Below the pieces are notes generated by a model, which was given only the letters and a program-made list of their open reading frames with translations, searched no databases and was not told the origin of the DNA. Below are positions 23,440 through 32,385 of a DNA stretch of 64,000 nt, one piece after another. How positions within the stretch are numbered: the first letter of the stretch is position 1; every line of letters begins with the position of its first letter. Source of the stretch: Deinococcus radiopugnans ATCC 19172 (GTDB taxonomy: Bacteria > Deinococcota > Deinococci > Deinococcales > Deinococcaceae); assembly GCF_006335125.1 (NCBI RefSeq), contig NZ_VDMO01000007.1:133304-197303 (forward strand). Direction: 5' to 3'. The translations under genes and the position numbers were made by a program.

Positions 23440-24921
23440 ATGGTTCAGTCCGCCGTTCAATCGTTGAAAAGTGCGCTGGAAGGGCTGCTGGGGCTGGCCC
23501 TGCCTGCCGGGATCGTGGTGGGGGCGCTGCTGCTGGCCCTGTTGCTTGTCGGGCTGCTGGACCGCGCCCGCTTGGGGGCCGGGCTGGGCTGGGCGGCCTC
23601 GCATCTCGCTGGGCTGGGCCGCTGGGCGCTGGCAGCGCTGGCCCTGGGGGCTGGGCTGCTGGCCCTGGACGTGACGCGGCGGGCGGTAGATGTCCGGCTG
23701 GGCACCCAGCACAATGCCCGCTACGCCAATGCCGCTGACCCGGACGGCGGCCAGACCGTGCAGAGCGCGCCGCGCGTGTCCCTCCTCGGGGCCACCACCT
23801 TCACCCGCAGCCTGTCCCTGCCGCCCGAGGTCTTCGCGCGCATCAACGTGCAGGGCGGCCTGGAACCGCTGCTGCCGTACTTCGGCTCTCCCGATTCCGC
23901 CGGGATCCGGGACTTTCGCGAGAACTTCGTGCGGCGCGGCAACACGCTGGTCTACACCCGTGAGGTCACCTTGCAGACCGAGCAGCCGGTCAACGTGGAC
24001 ACCACCGCCATCACCACGGACCTGAAATTTGTCGATCCGGCGGGGGGGCGCGGTTCGTATTACAACGCCGTCTTCAACGCGGACTACACCTTTACCAACC
24101 CGCTGACGGCGGCGGCCACCCTGCGCTTCGATTTTCCCCTGCCGGTAGGCAGCGGCACCCTCAGCAACTTCCGCCTGACGGTGGACGGCCGGGCCTTCCG
24201 CGCGGGCGATCTGACGAATGGCAGCCGGTGGGAGGGCGAGGTGGCGGCGGGGAAGACGGTCAAGGTCAACGTGACCTACCGCAATCAGGGCGCCCGGAGC
24301 TGGAGTTACGCGCTGGGCGGGCGGCGCGAGGCGGTGGGGGCGTTCGACCTGAGCGTGAATGCGGACCGTCCGGCCAAATTCGGGCGCTACACGCTGTTTC
24401 CCACCTCGCAGACACGCGGTGTGCTGGGCGGACAGCAGACGCTGAAATGGCAGCTTCAGGACGTGATCACCGCGCAGGACGTGCAGGTCATCTTTACCGG
24501 CGGCAACCTGCGTGAGACGCTGGGCAAGGTGGGCCACGCCGCGCCCGTTGCCGTGGGGCTGGCCGCAGTGCTGGTCCTGGCCTGGGCCGCCACGCGCCGC
24601 CTGCGTCTGCCGCCCCTGACGCTGGCCGCCGCATTGATCGGCCTGAGCCTGGGGCTGGTGCTGGGCGGCGTGCTGACCGCGTATCTGCCCGCCCTGCTGG
24701 CCGAGAGTCTGGGCGCCGTGGCCGGGGTGGTCCTGGGCACGCTGGCGCTGGGCCGCGCCTTCGCCCTGCCGTTGACGCTGGCGGGCGTGGTTCCGCTGGC
24801 TTTCCTGAGCGGCGGGAATGCGGGGCTGCTGTTGACGCTGCTGGCCGCACTGACGCTGGTGCTGCTGCTGCGCCCCCGACTGGGGCAGGGCGGCGGGCGT
24901 TTCAGGCGGGCCGCCTCCTGA
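23440..24921 (+). CDS. Multi-spanning membrane protein with large extracytoplasmic domain
   Basis: A 493-residue protein. Two N-terminal helices (about 12-30 and 50-75) flank an RLGAGLG stretch. A large beta-rich domain follows from about 80 to 365, with YNAVFNADYTFTNPLTAAATLRFDFPLP. At least five closely packed helices lie between 370 and 480. The layout recalls CreD-type inner-membrane proteins, but I see no convincing signature. A GGAGG site eight bases upstream sets the start. Confidence 0.75.
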   Translation: MVQSAVQSLKSALEGLLGLALPAGIVVGALLLALLLVGLLDRARLGAGLGWAASHLAGLGRWALAALALGAGLLALDVTRRAVDVRLGTQHNARYANAADPDGGQTVQSAPRVSLLGATTFTRSLSLPPEVFARINVQGGLEPLLPYFGSPDSAGIRDFRENFVRRGNTLVYTREVTLQTEQPVNVDTTAITTDLKFVDPAGGRGSYYNAVFNADYTFTNPLTAAATLRFDFPLPVGSGTLSNFRLTVDGRAFRAGDLTNGSRWEGEVAAGKTVKVNVTYRNQGARSWSYALGGRREAVGAFDLSVNADRPAKFGRYTLFPTSQTRGVLGGQQTLKWQLQDVITAQDVQVIFTGGNLRETLGKVGHAAPVAVGLAAVLVLAWAATRRLRLPPLTLAAALIGLSLGLVLGGVLTAYLPALLAESLGAVAGVVLGTLALGRAFALPLTLAGVVPLAFLSGGNAGLLLTLLAALTLVLLLRPRLGQGGGRFRRAAS

Positions 24922-24954
24922 ACGCTGCCCCTCCCACCGGCCCGGCGGCTGGCG

Positions 24955-24960
24955 TAGGCT
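24955..24960 (+). promoter_or_regulatory. Leaderless -10 box of mce
   Basis: TAGGCT ending 6 bases before the ATG. Confidence 0.6.
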
Positions 24961-24966
24961 GAGGCG

Positions 24967-25389
24967 ATGTCTGTCACGCAGTTGGATCATGTTGCCGTCG
25001 CCACCCCCGATCTTGACACTGGAAGCGCCCCGTATCTGGCGCTGGGCCTGCACCCCGAGGGGCCGGACGAGGACGTGGACAGCCAGGGCGTGCGGGTGCG
25101 CGCCTTTGTGGTGGGAGAAACTTTAATCGAGTTGCTGATGCCCACCCGCCCCGATAGCCCAATTGCCGCCTACCTGGACAAACGCGGGCCGGGCCTGCAC
25201 CACACCGCCTACCGCGTGGCCGATCTGGACGCCGAGATGACCCGCCTGCGCGGCGAGGGCGCACGCTTCCTGGCGGACGCGCCCACGCCGGGCCGCGCCG
25301 GAACGCGGGTGGCCTTTCTGCATCCCAAATGGGGAGCGGGAACGCTGATCGAACTGGTGGAACATCCCCGCGATCCGGACTGGGTTTGA
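24967..25389 (+). CDS. mce: Methylmalonyl-CoA epimerase
   Basis: Glyoxalase-fold metalloenzyme interconverting (S)- and (R)-methylmalonyl-CoA in propionate metabolism. The 140 residues carry the metal ligands in order: His in LDHVAVATPDL, Glu/Gln region VGETLIELLMP, His in GPGLHHTAYRV and Glu in GTLIELVEHP. It is coupled to the next gene, whose TTG start overlaps its TGA stop. Confidence 0.9.
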   Translation: MSVTQLDHVAVATPDLDTGSAPYLALGLHPEGPDEDVDSQGVRVRAFVVGETLIELLMPTRPDSPIAAYLDKRGPGLHHTAYRVADLDAEMTRLRGEGARFLADAPTPGRAGTRVAFLHPKWGAGTLIELVEHPRDPDWV

Positions 25390-25787
25390 CCCCTCCGGCA
25401 ACGTCTTCGCGCTTCCGGGCGGTGTGGTGGCTGATCTCGCTGGGCATCATGGGGACGATCTGGTGGCTGAGCAGCAGCGCCGACACGCCGGGACCGCCGC
25501 TGGTGCATCCGCTGGACTGGATCGCCCATTTCACCGCGTACTTCGCGCTGGCCTACGCGCTAGGCCGGGCGACAGGGCGGCGGGACGTGGCGCTGCTGAT
25601 CGCGGTGTGGTGGGGCGCGCTGGACGAGGTGCATCAGGCCTTCGTGCCGGGCCGCGACGCGGGCGTCACCGACTGGCTGTTCGATCTGGCCGGGGCATGG
25701 ATCGGCTCGCGCTGGGCGACGCGGCGCAGGGGCGCGCGGCAGGATAGGGAAGGGGAGGCAGAGACGGTTCGGAATCAGACGTGGTGA
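25386..25787 (+). CDS. VanZ-like family membrane protein
   Basis: A 133-residue protein with three or four helices. The VanZ-like signature is DWIAHFTAYFALAYAL, ALDEVHQAFVPGRDAGVTDWLFDLAGAWIG; the conserved Asp/Glu and DxxxN/D pattern is present. TTG at the mce stop (TTGA overlap) gives the full N-terminal helix; an ATG start would cut it. The polar tail RRRGARQDREGEAETV is variable. The role in this context is unknown. Confidence 0.8.
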   Translation: MTPPATSSRFRAVWWLISLGIMGTIWWLSSSADTPGPPLVHPLDWIAHFTAYFALAYALGRATGRRDVALLIAVWWGALDEVHQAFVPGRDAGVTDWLFDLAGAWIGSRWATRRRGARQDREGEAETVRNQTW

Positions 25788-25897
25788 TGCTCTGAAGAAC
25801 ATCGTGCCACTGGGCTGGCTGAGTTGGGCTGTCGAGTTCAGAGAGGCCCTTCGATCCGCCCGTCTGCCCCGTCGCAGTTCTGTCAGACCCGGCCCGC

Positions 25898-25903
25898 TAG
25901 GCT
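25898..25903 (+). promoter_or_regulatory. -10 box of moxR
   Basis: TAGGCT ending 9 bases before the first ATG. Confidence 0.45.
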
Positions 25904-25912
25904 GAGACCCAG

Positions 25913-26863
<951 letters not shown>

Positions 26864-26909
26864 AGGGGTTCGCGGGGAACATTGGGTTGGATCAGCCCGT
26901 CATTCGTTC

Positions 26910-29795
26910 ATGACCACCCACCACGCCGGGAATCCTGACCGTCCGGGCTCGTCGGCCCAGCGCACTCCCCGCCTGACCCCCACCCGCTTTGGTCTGGCGT
27001 TTCTGCTGCTGGTCACGCTGACCCTGGTGGGCTGCATCAACTACGGCCTGAGCCTGGGCTACGGCCTGACCTTCCTGCTGGGCGGGGTGTGGGTCATGGC
27101 CTCCACCGGCGTGGCCCGCGCCGCGCGGCAGATTCGCCTGGACCTGAGCGCCCCCACCGGGGCCAGCGCTGGGGGAGAGGCGGTGTTCACGCTGTCGGTC
27201 ACCTCGACGGTTGGGGGCGCGGTGACCGTGATCCTGAACAGCAGCGCGGGCGACACCCGCACCGTGACCCTGCGCGTCTCGGCGGGCGAGGTCCGCACGC
27301 TGGCCGTGCCCTTTCCCGCCCGCACGCGCGGCCCGCTGACCGTCACGCCGCGCGGCGCCGCCGCCCTGGATTTCCTGGGCTTGTGGGCCGCCAGCCTGGC
27401 TGCGCCCGCCCCGGTGACCGTGAACGTCGCCCCTGCCCCGGAAGGCAGCGCGCCCCTGGCTCCCAGTCGTACCGTACCGGGGCAGGGCGACGGCCACGCC
27501 CGCACGCGCGGCGACGAGGAGTTTGCCGGACTGCGGCCCTACACCCCCGGCGACTCGCCCCGGCAGATTTCCTGGCGGCACGTGGCCCGCACCGGCACCC
27601 TGCTGACCCGCGAAACCGACGCCGCGCAGGGTCAGGTGCGTCTGCTGGACTGGGCCGATACGGCGGGCGAGACAGAGGCCCGCCTGTCCCGGCTGGCTGC
27701 GTGGGTGGAGGAGATGGACCGCGCGGGCCTGCCCTTCGCCCTCAGGTTGCCCGGCACTGCGCTGGCGGGGGAGAGGGGCGAGGCGCAGCGCCTGGCCGCC
27801 CTGAAGCTGCTGGCGGGTGTGGCCCCCTGTCCTGCGGCCACACCTCCCGCCCGTCTCAGGCTGCGGGCGGCCACCGACGCCGACGCCCTGCGGGCCACGC
27901 TGCTGGCGCTGGCCTTCACCCTCGCGCCGGGGGTGCTGCGGCAGCCGCTGTGGGACTCGGCGCTGGTGGCAGGGCTGCTGGTCTACGGGGCCGTCCGCAC
28001 GCGCGGCAAGCGGCCCAGCCTTCCCACCTGGGCGCTGGGCGTGGTGGCTGGGCTGGCGGCCGTGGGCCTGAACGCCACGTACGGCACGCTGCTGGGCCGC
28101 GAGGCCGGGACCGCGCTGCTGGGGCTGCTGGTGGCGCTCAAGACCGCCGAGAGCCACGGGCGGCGCGACGGGCACCTGCTGGTGCTGCTGGGGCTGTTTG
28201 TCGCCAGCACGCACTTCTTTCACGGCCAGGGACCGCTGACCGCCCTGCACGCTGTCCTCAGCGCGGCGCTGCTGCTGGCCGCCGCCTCGCGCTGGACCGC
28301 GCCCACCCGGACAGACCGGGAGGAAGAGGCGGACCTGCCCTCCACCCTGATTCGCAGCGGGGGACTGCTCGCGCTGGCCGCGCCGCTGGCGCTGACGCTG
28401 TTCGTGCTGTTCCCGCGCCCGGAAAGTCCGTTGTGGCAACTGCCGGTTCAGGGTGGGGCGAGTACCGGGCTGTCGAATGAAATTCGCGCCGGGGAGTACA
28501 GCAACCTGGCCCAGAACCGCGCGGTGGCCTTTCGCGCCGACTTCACGGGTGAGCTGCCCCCACCGGACAAGCGTTACTGGCGCGGCCCGGTCTACGAGGC
28601 CTATGACGGCCAGTCGTGGAAACAGGTGCGGATCGGCGGCCCGTCGCCCAGCGTCGAACCGCTGGCTTCAGCTCCCGCCTGGAACTACACCCTGACGCTG
28701 GAGCCGTCCGGCAATCCCTGGCTGCTGGCGCTGGACGCCCCGCTGGAGGTGCCGCAGGGAGCTGTGCTGACCACCGCGTTTCAGGCGGTGACCTTCCGGC
28801 CCGTCAATGCCCGCCGCCGCGTGACGCTGGAAAGCCGCCCGGCCCGCCTGGGCGTCAGCGAGAACCCGCAGCGGCTGCAATTTGACCTGTCGCTCCCCAC
28901 CGGGCAGAGTCCGCGCGCCGCCGCGCTGGGCGAACGCTGGCGCGGGCTGCCGCCCCAGGGACGCATCGAGGCGGGACTGGATTACCTGCGCCGGGGCGGC
29001 TTCTCCTACACCCTCTCGCCGCCGCTGCTGCCGGCGCAGGACCGGGTCGACGCCTTCCTGTTCGGCACCAGACAGGGCTTCTGCGAACACTACGCGCAGT
29101 CCTTCGTCTTTTTGATGCGCGCCGCTGGCCTGCCCGCGCGCATCGTGGGCGGCTACCTGGGCGGCGAACAGAATCCAGACGGCGGCTACCTGATCGTGCG
29201 CCAGCAGGACGCCCACGCCTGGGCCGAGGTCTGGGTGGGGGGGCAGGGCTGGCAGCGCGTGGACCCCACCGCTGTGGTGGCGCCTGCGCGCGTCAATGCC
29301 GGGCTGTCCACCGCGTTGACCCGCCCGCAGGCTGGCGCCGCTGCCCCGCCCACCTCCCTGGGGCGTCTGGGGCTGCGCCTCGACGCATGGCAGAACCGCT
29401 GGAACGATCTGGTGGTGGGCTACGACGGTGGGCAGCAACAGGCGCTGCTGGCCCGCGCAGGCCTGGGCGGCGTCGGCACGGTTCCGTATCTGGCGGTGCT
29501 GCCGCTGCTGATCGTGCTGGCGCTGCTGCCCGCGCGGTGGTGGTGGCGCCGGGCGGCCCGCCCACGGGACCCTGCCGTCCGCGCCCTGCATGACCTGACC
29601 GTGCGTCTGGGGTTGCCGCGCAGGCCGGGCGAGACCCCCAGCGCCTACGCCGCCCGCGCCGCTGCGGCCCATCCCCAGCTGGCCCCCGCCCTGGACGAGG
29701 TGGTGCGCGCTTACCACACCGCCCGCTACGCGCCGGACGCCCCGGCAGAGGCCTTGAAAAGGCTGGCGGCGGCGGTGCGGCGGATCAGACGGTAG
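26910..29795 (+). CDS. DUF58-TgpA-type transglutaminase fusion
   Basis: A 961-residue protein joining two normally separate proteins. Residues 1-330 are a DUF58 protein: two membrane helices, then EFAGLRPYTPGDSPRQISWR around 205-225. From about 335 a block of membrane helices and an extracytoplasmic transglutaminase domain follow, with Cys725 (GFCEHYAQSF), His769 (DAHAWAEVW) and Asp785 (QRVDPTAVV). A further helix (790s-870) and a DUF4129-like cytoplasmic tail end the protein. The order moxR, DUF58, transglutaminase is the usual operon order, here with the last two genes fused. Confidence 0.9.
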   Translation: MTTHHAGNPDRPGSSAQRTPRLTPTRFGLAFLLLVTLTLVGCINYGLSLGYGLTFLLGGVWVMASTGVARAARQIRLDLSAPTGASAGGEAVFTLSVTSTVGGAVTVILNSSAGDTRTVTLRVSAGEVRTLAVPFPARTRGPLTVTPRGAAALDFLGLWAASLAAPAPVTVNVAPAPEGSAPLAPSRTVPGQGDGHARTRGDEEFAGLRPYTPGDSPRQISWRHVARTGTLLTRETDAAQGQVRLLDWADTAGETEARLSRLAAWVEEMDRAGLPFALRLPGTALAGERGEAQRLAALKLLAGVAPCPAATPPARLRLRAATDADALRATLLALAFTLAPGVLRQPLWDSALVAGLLVYGAVRTRGKRPSLPTWALGVVAGLAAVGLNATYGTLLGREAGTALLGLLVALKTAESHGRRDGHLLVLLGLFVASTHFFHGQGPLTALHAVLSAALLLAAASRWTAPTRTDREEEADLPSTLIRSGGLLALAAPLALTLFVLFPRPESPLWQLPVQGGASTGLSNEIRAGEYSNLAQNRAVAFRADFTGELPPPDKRYWRGPVYEAYDGQSWKQVRIGGPSPSVEPLASAPAWNYTLTLEPSGNPWLLALDAPLEVPQGAVLTTAFQAVTFRPVNARRRVTLESRPARLGVSENPQRLQFDLSLPTGQSPRAAALGERWRGLPPQGRIEAGLDYLRRGGFSYTLSPPLLPAQDRVDAFLFGTRQGFCEHYAQSFVFLMRAAGLPARIVGGYLGGEQNPDGGYLIVRQQDAHAWAEVWVGGQGWQRVDPTAVVAPARVNAGLSTALTRPQAGAAAPPTSLGRLGLRLDAWQNRWNDLVVGYDGGQQQALLARAGLGGVGTVPYLAVLPLLIVLALLPARWWWRRAARPRDPAVRALHDLTVRLGLPRRPGETPSAYAARAAAAHPQLAPALDEVVRAYHTARYAPDAPAEALKRLAAAVRRIRR

Positions 29796-29972
29796 GTCCA
29801 CGCGCGCTCATGTCTGAATGCGGGGAGAAACAGCAGCAACGCAACCATCACCCGGCTGGCCTGCGTGCGGCGGGCGCGGAGAGAAAGGTGGGTGAATGGA
29901 GCACGACGCGAGCGGCTCACCCCGTGCTTCCTCGCCCTCAGACACCGGGGGTCAGGCAGTCGGCTGCATAAC

Positions 29973-30001
29973 TTGACGCCTCCTGCATTCCGCGCTATGT
30001 T
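29973..30001 (+). promoter_or_regulatory. Sigma-70-type promoter facing a terminator
   Basis: TTGACG, exactly 17 bases, then TATGTT, the best -35/-10 pair seen in the window. Transcription would start near 30008 and meet the terminator about ten bases later. Confidence 0.6.
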
Positions 30002-30012
30002 TAAGAAATCAA

Positions 30013-30037
30013 GGCGGCCTTCGGGCCGCTTTTTTTG
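30013..30037 (+). terminator. Strong intrinsic terminator
   Basis: GCGGCC-TTCG-GGCCGC stem-loop followed by seven T. It lies immediately after the promoter at 29973-30001, with no gene between. Confidence 0.85.
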
Positions 30038-30317
30038 TTGTTTTTAAGGCATACCGGACGTCGCTGCCAGGGACAGGCCAGCGGTGCCAAGGTGTGCTCG
30101 GGCGGGCCGTGTGACAGCGTGGGGATAGCCTGCGCCCCGGAGTCGCCTGCGTTGCGACGGTGGGCTGGGACGCGCTCCAGCAGGCCGATGGAGCCTGTCG
30201 CGGGCAGACGGCGTTGGCGGTGGCATACACTGGTCCCCACCCCCCTTGCTCTGCCCATTCGCGACCCCCCAGCCAACCAGTCCCCATCCAGAGCGCCCAG
30301 CGCCGCAGGAGACGGCC

Positions 30318-32036
30318 ATGACCCTGACTGACCCTGTTTCTCAGCCTGACGAACGCGAGATGACCGCCGTGATCCGTGATTTCGACTGGGCGGCCACCCC
30401 GCTGGGGCCGCGCCCCGGCTGGCCGGCGGGCCTGCGCGTCCTGACCGAGATGCTGCTGGCCCATCCCCTGGGCATGCTGGTGCTGTGGGGTCCCGAACTG
30501 ATCCAGCTCTACAACGATCCTTACCGGGCCATTCTGGGTGACCGGCATCCGGCGGGCCTGGGCCGGCCCGCCCGGGAGTGCTGGCCGGACATCTGGCATC
30601 TCGACGCCGTCACCTACGAGGGGGTCATGACGCGCGGAGAGACGTTCACGTTCATCGACCAACCCCTGACCGTCCAGCGGCACGGCCAGGAGGAGGAGCA
30701 GGCGCACTTCACCCTGACACTCAGCCCGGTGTGCGGCGACGACGGCGCGGTGGGCGGGGTGCTGGTCACCGTGATCGAGACCAGCCGCCGGGTCCGGGCC
30801 GAGCAGCAGGCCCACCTTGACCGCGCCCGCGTGGAGCGGCGCAGCGCCACCCTGGAGGCGTTCGCGGTCCTCACGCGCGATCTGGCCCTGGACACCGATC
30901 CGCTGGCCCTGATCCGCCGCGTCCAGGAAGCGGTGCTGCCGCTGCTGGGCGCGGAGTTCTCGCAGTATTACGAGCCGGAGGGCGGCCTGTGGCGCATCCG
31001 GACCCGGGTGGGCCGGGTCCAGACGCCCGCCTTGAAAGCTGCGCTGGAGGCCGGGCTGCCCTTCACCACCACCGCCACCCTGCTGACCCCCTGGCTGACC
31101 GGCGAGGCGAACTACAAGGACACCTATGACCCGGTGGCAGACGGGTTGCCTCCCAGTGACTTTTCCACCTTCGCCACCGCAGCGTTGCCCGTACGGGTGG
31201 GCGGCCAGATGCAGGGCGTGCTGGTCTTCGCGCTGCCCCGCACCCAGCCGTGGGGCGTGGTGGACCGGACGGTGCTGACCACCGTGGAACGCAGCCTGAC
31301 CCTGGCGCTGGAACGCGCCGAGCAGACCCGGCAGGTCGGGCAACAGCGGGAGGTGTTGCAGGAGGCCAACGAGGAACTGGAGGCCTTCACGTACAGCGTG
31401 TCGCATGACCTGCGGACCCCGGTACGGCACATCAAGGGGTTCAGCGAATTGCTGCGCCAGGGGGCCGGGGCAACGCTGGACCTCAAGTCCACGCACTACC
31501 TGACGGTGATCGACGAGGCCGCCGCGCGCATGAACGTGCTGATCGACGCGATGCTGGACCTGTCGCGCACCGCCCGGCTGCCGCTGCGCGTGGGGCCGGT
31601 GGACCTGGACGCCCTGGTGCTGCACGTCCAGCAGGAACTGGAAACCGACACGCAGGGCCGTGAAGTCCAGTGGCGGGTCTCTCCGCTGCCGCTGGTGAAC
31701 GGCGATCACGACACCCTGCGGCAGGTGCTCACCAACCTGCTGGGCAACGCCCTGAAGTACACCCGGCCCCGCACCCCGGCCGTGATCGAGGTGTGGGCCG
31801 AGGAACGCAAAGAGGAGTGGGCGGTGTTCGTGCGGGACAACGGGGTGGGCTTTGACCCCCGGTACCAGGACCGGCTGTTCGGGGCCTTTCAGCGCCTGCA
31901 TCTGGAACGTGAGTTTGAGGGCACCGGCGTGGGGCTGGCGAACGTGCGGCGGATCGTGACCCGGCATGGCGGCACGGTCAGCGCCTCGGGCCGGGAGGGT
32001 CAGGGCGCGACGTTCGGCTTCACGCTGCCGCGCTGA
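30318..32036 (+). CDS. PAS/GAF sensor histidine kinase
   Basis: A 572-residue soluble kinase. A PAS-like domain (about 10-155, with TPLGPRPGWPAGLR), a GAF domain (about 175-335), and HisKA with the phospho-acceptor His363 in YSVSHDLRTPVRH follow in order. The HATPase domain has the N box LLGNALKY, G1 DNGVGF and an intact G2 box EGTGVGLANVRR. No bilin-binding cysteine is obvious in the GAF domain. A CAGGAGA site supports the ATG. No response regulator is adjacent. A second kinase with a near-identical core lies convergent. Confidence 0.9.
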   Translation: MTLTDPVSQPDEREMTAVIRDFDWAATPLGPRPGWPAGLRVLTEMLLAHPLGMLVLWGPELIQLYNDPYRAILGDRHPAGLGRPARECWPDIWHLDAVTYEGVMTRGETFTFIDQPLTVQRHGQEEEQAHFTLTLSPVCGDDGAVGGVLVTVIETSRRVRAEQQAHLDRARVERRSATLEAFAVLTRDLALDTDPLALIRRVQEAVLPLLGAEFSQYYEPEGGLWRIRTRVGRVQTPALKAALEAGLPFTTTATLLTPWLTGEANYKDTYDPVADGLPPSDFSTFATAALPVRVGGQMQGVLVFALPRTQPWGVVDRTVLTTVERSLTLALERAEQTRQVGQQREVLQEANEELEAFTYSVSHDLRTPVRHIKGFSELLRQGAGATLDLKSTHYLTVIDEAAARMNVLIDAMLDLSRTARLPLRVGPVDLDALVLHVQQELETDTQGREVQWRVSPLPLVNGDHDTLRQVLTNLLGNALKYTRPRTPAVIEVWAEERKEEWAVFVRDNGVGFDPRYQDRLFGAFQRLHLEREFEGTGVGLANVRRIVTRHGGTVSASGREGQGATFGFTLPR

Positions 32037-32385
32037 GGGTCTGAGACGGCTTCCGTTCGTAACGTGACAGGAATCGGGACAGCGCTGGTCCCTCCATCCC
32101 ACGTCCGGAACCCGTTTTTCTCCGTCTCCCTCTACGCCGCCGTAGCGGTCCAGTCGGGCGACCCAGTGGTGTGACTATGGCTCAGTTGACACCCTGACGA
32201 CGCAATCGTCACCACCTACTCAGGTCCGGACTCCACTCTTCTTCCTCTCGCGGTCCTGGGCAAAACAGCGGCCACGGGCAGCTCTGGACACCTGCAAGGG
32301 GGACTGCGAGGCTTCTGCACCTGACTTCCAATACCTCACTTGCAACACTGTTCGGAATTGGGGCTGGGCCGGAGAAACCCAGCGG
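32037..32385. other. Gap between convergent kinases
   Basis: Holds a decayed copy of repeat family 1, then about 250 bases in which I see no gene. A lone TTGACA at 32185 has no partner -10 box. Confidence 0.5.
32044..32132 (-). repeat. Structured repeat family 1, decayed copy
   Basis: GACGGCTTCCGTTCGT at the left and GTCCGGAACCCGTTTTTCTCC further in match the inverted-orientation consensus, as does GAATCGGGACAGCGC between them. The stems no longer pair well and the other end is lost. A TGA precedes the surviving end, eight bases after the kinase stop. Confidence 0.6.

Larger units (their letters stand above)
29796..30317. other. 520-bp gap without a convincing gene
   Basis: It holds a classical promoter and a terminator (listed separately), then about 270 bases of unassigned leader before the kinase gene. 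That leader includes a TACACT at 30226-30231. The frames here are short or lack start signals. Confidence 0.5.

Noticed and set aside
22771..25053. 760-codon frame on the minus strand
   Set aside because: Runs through parts of four genes in an opposing frame, Gln/Arg/Gly-rich, no recognisable domain; mce, the membrane gene and the kinase explain the region.
30009..32102. 697-codon frame antisense to the first kinase
   Set aside because: Composition typical of antisense GC-rich DNA; the sense frame has complete kinase motifs.
32185..32210. Promoter with TTGACA between the two kinases
   Set aside because: No -10 box at 16-18 bases and no gene downstream on that strand.
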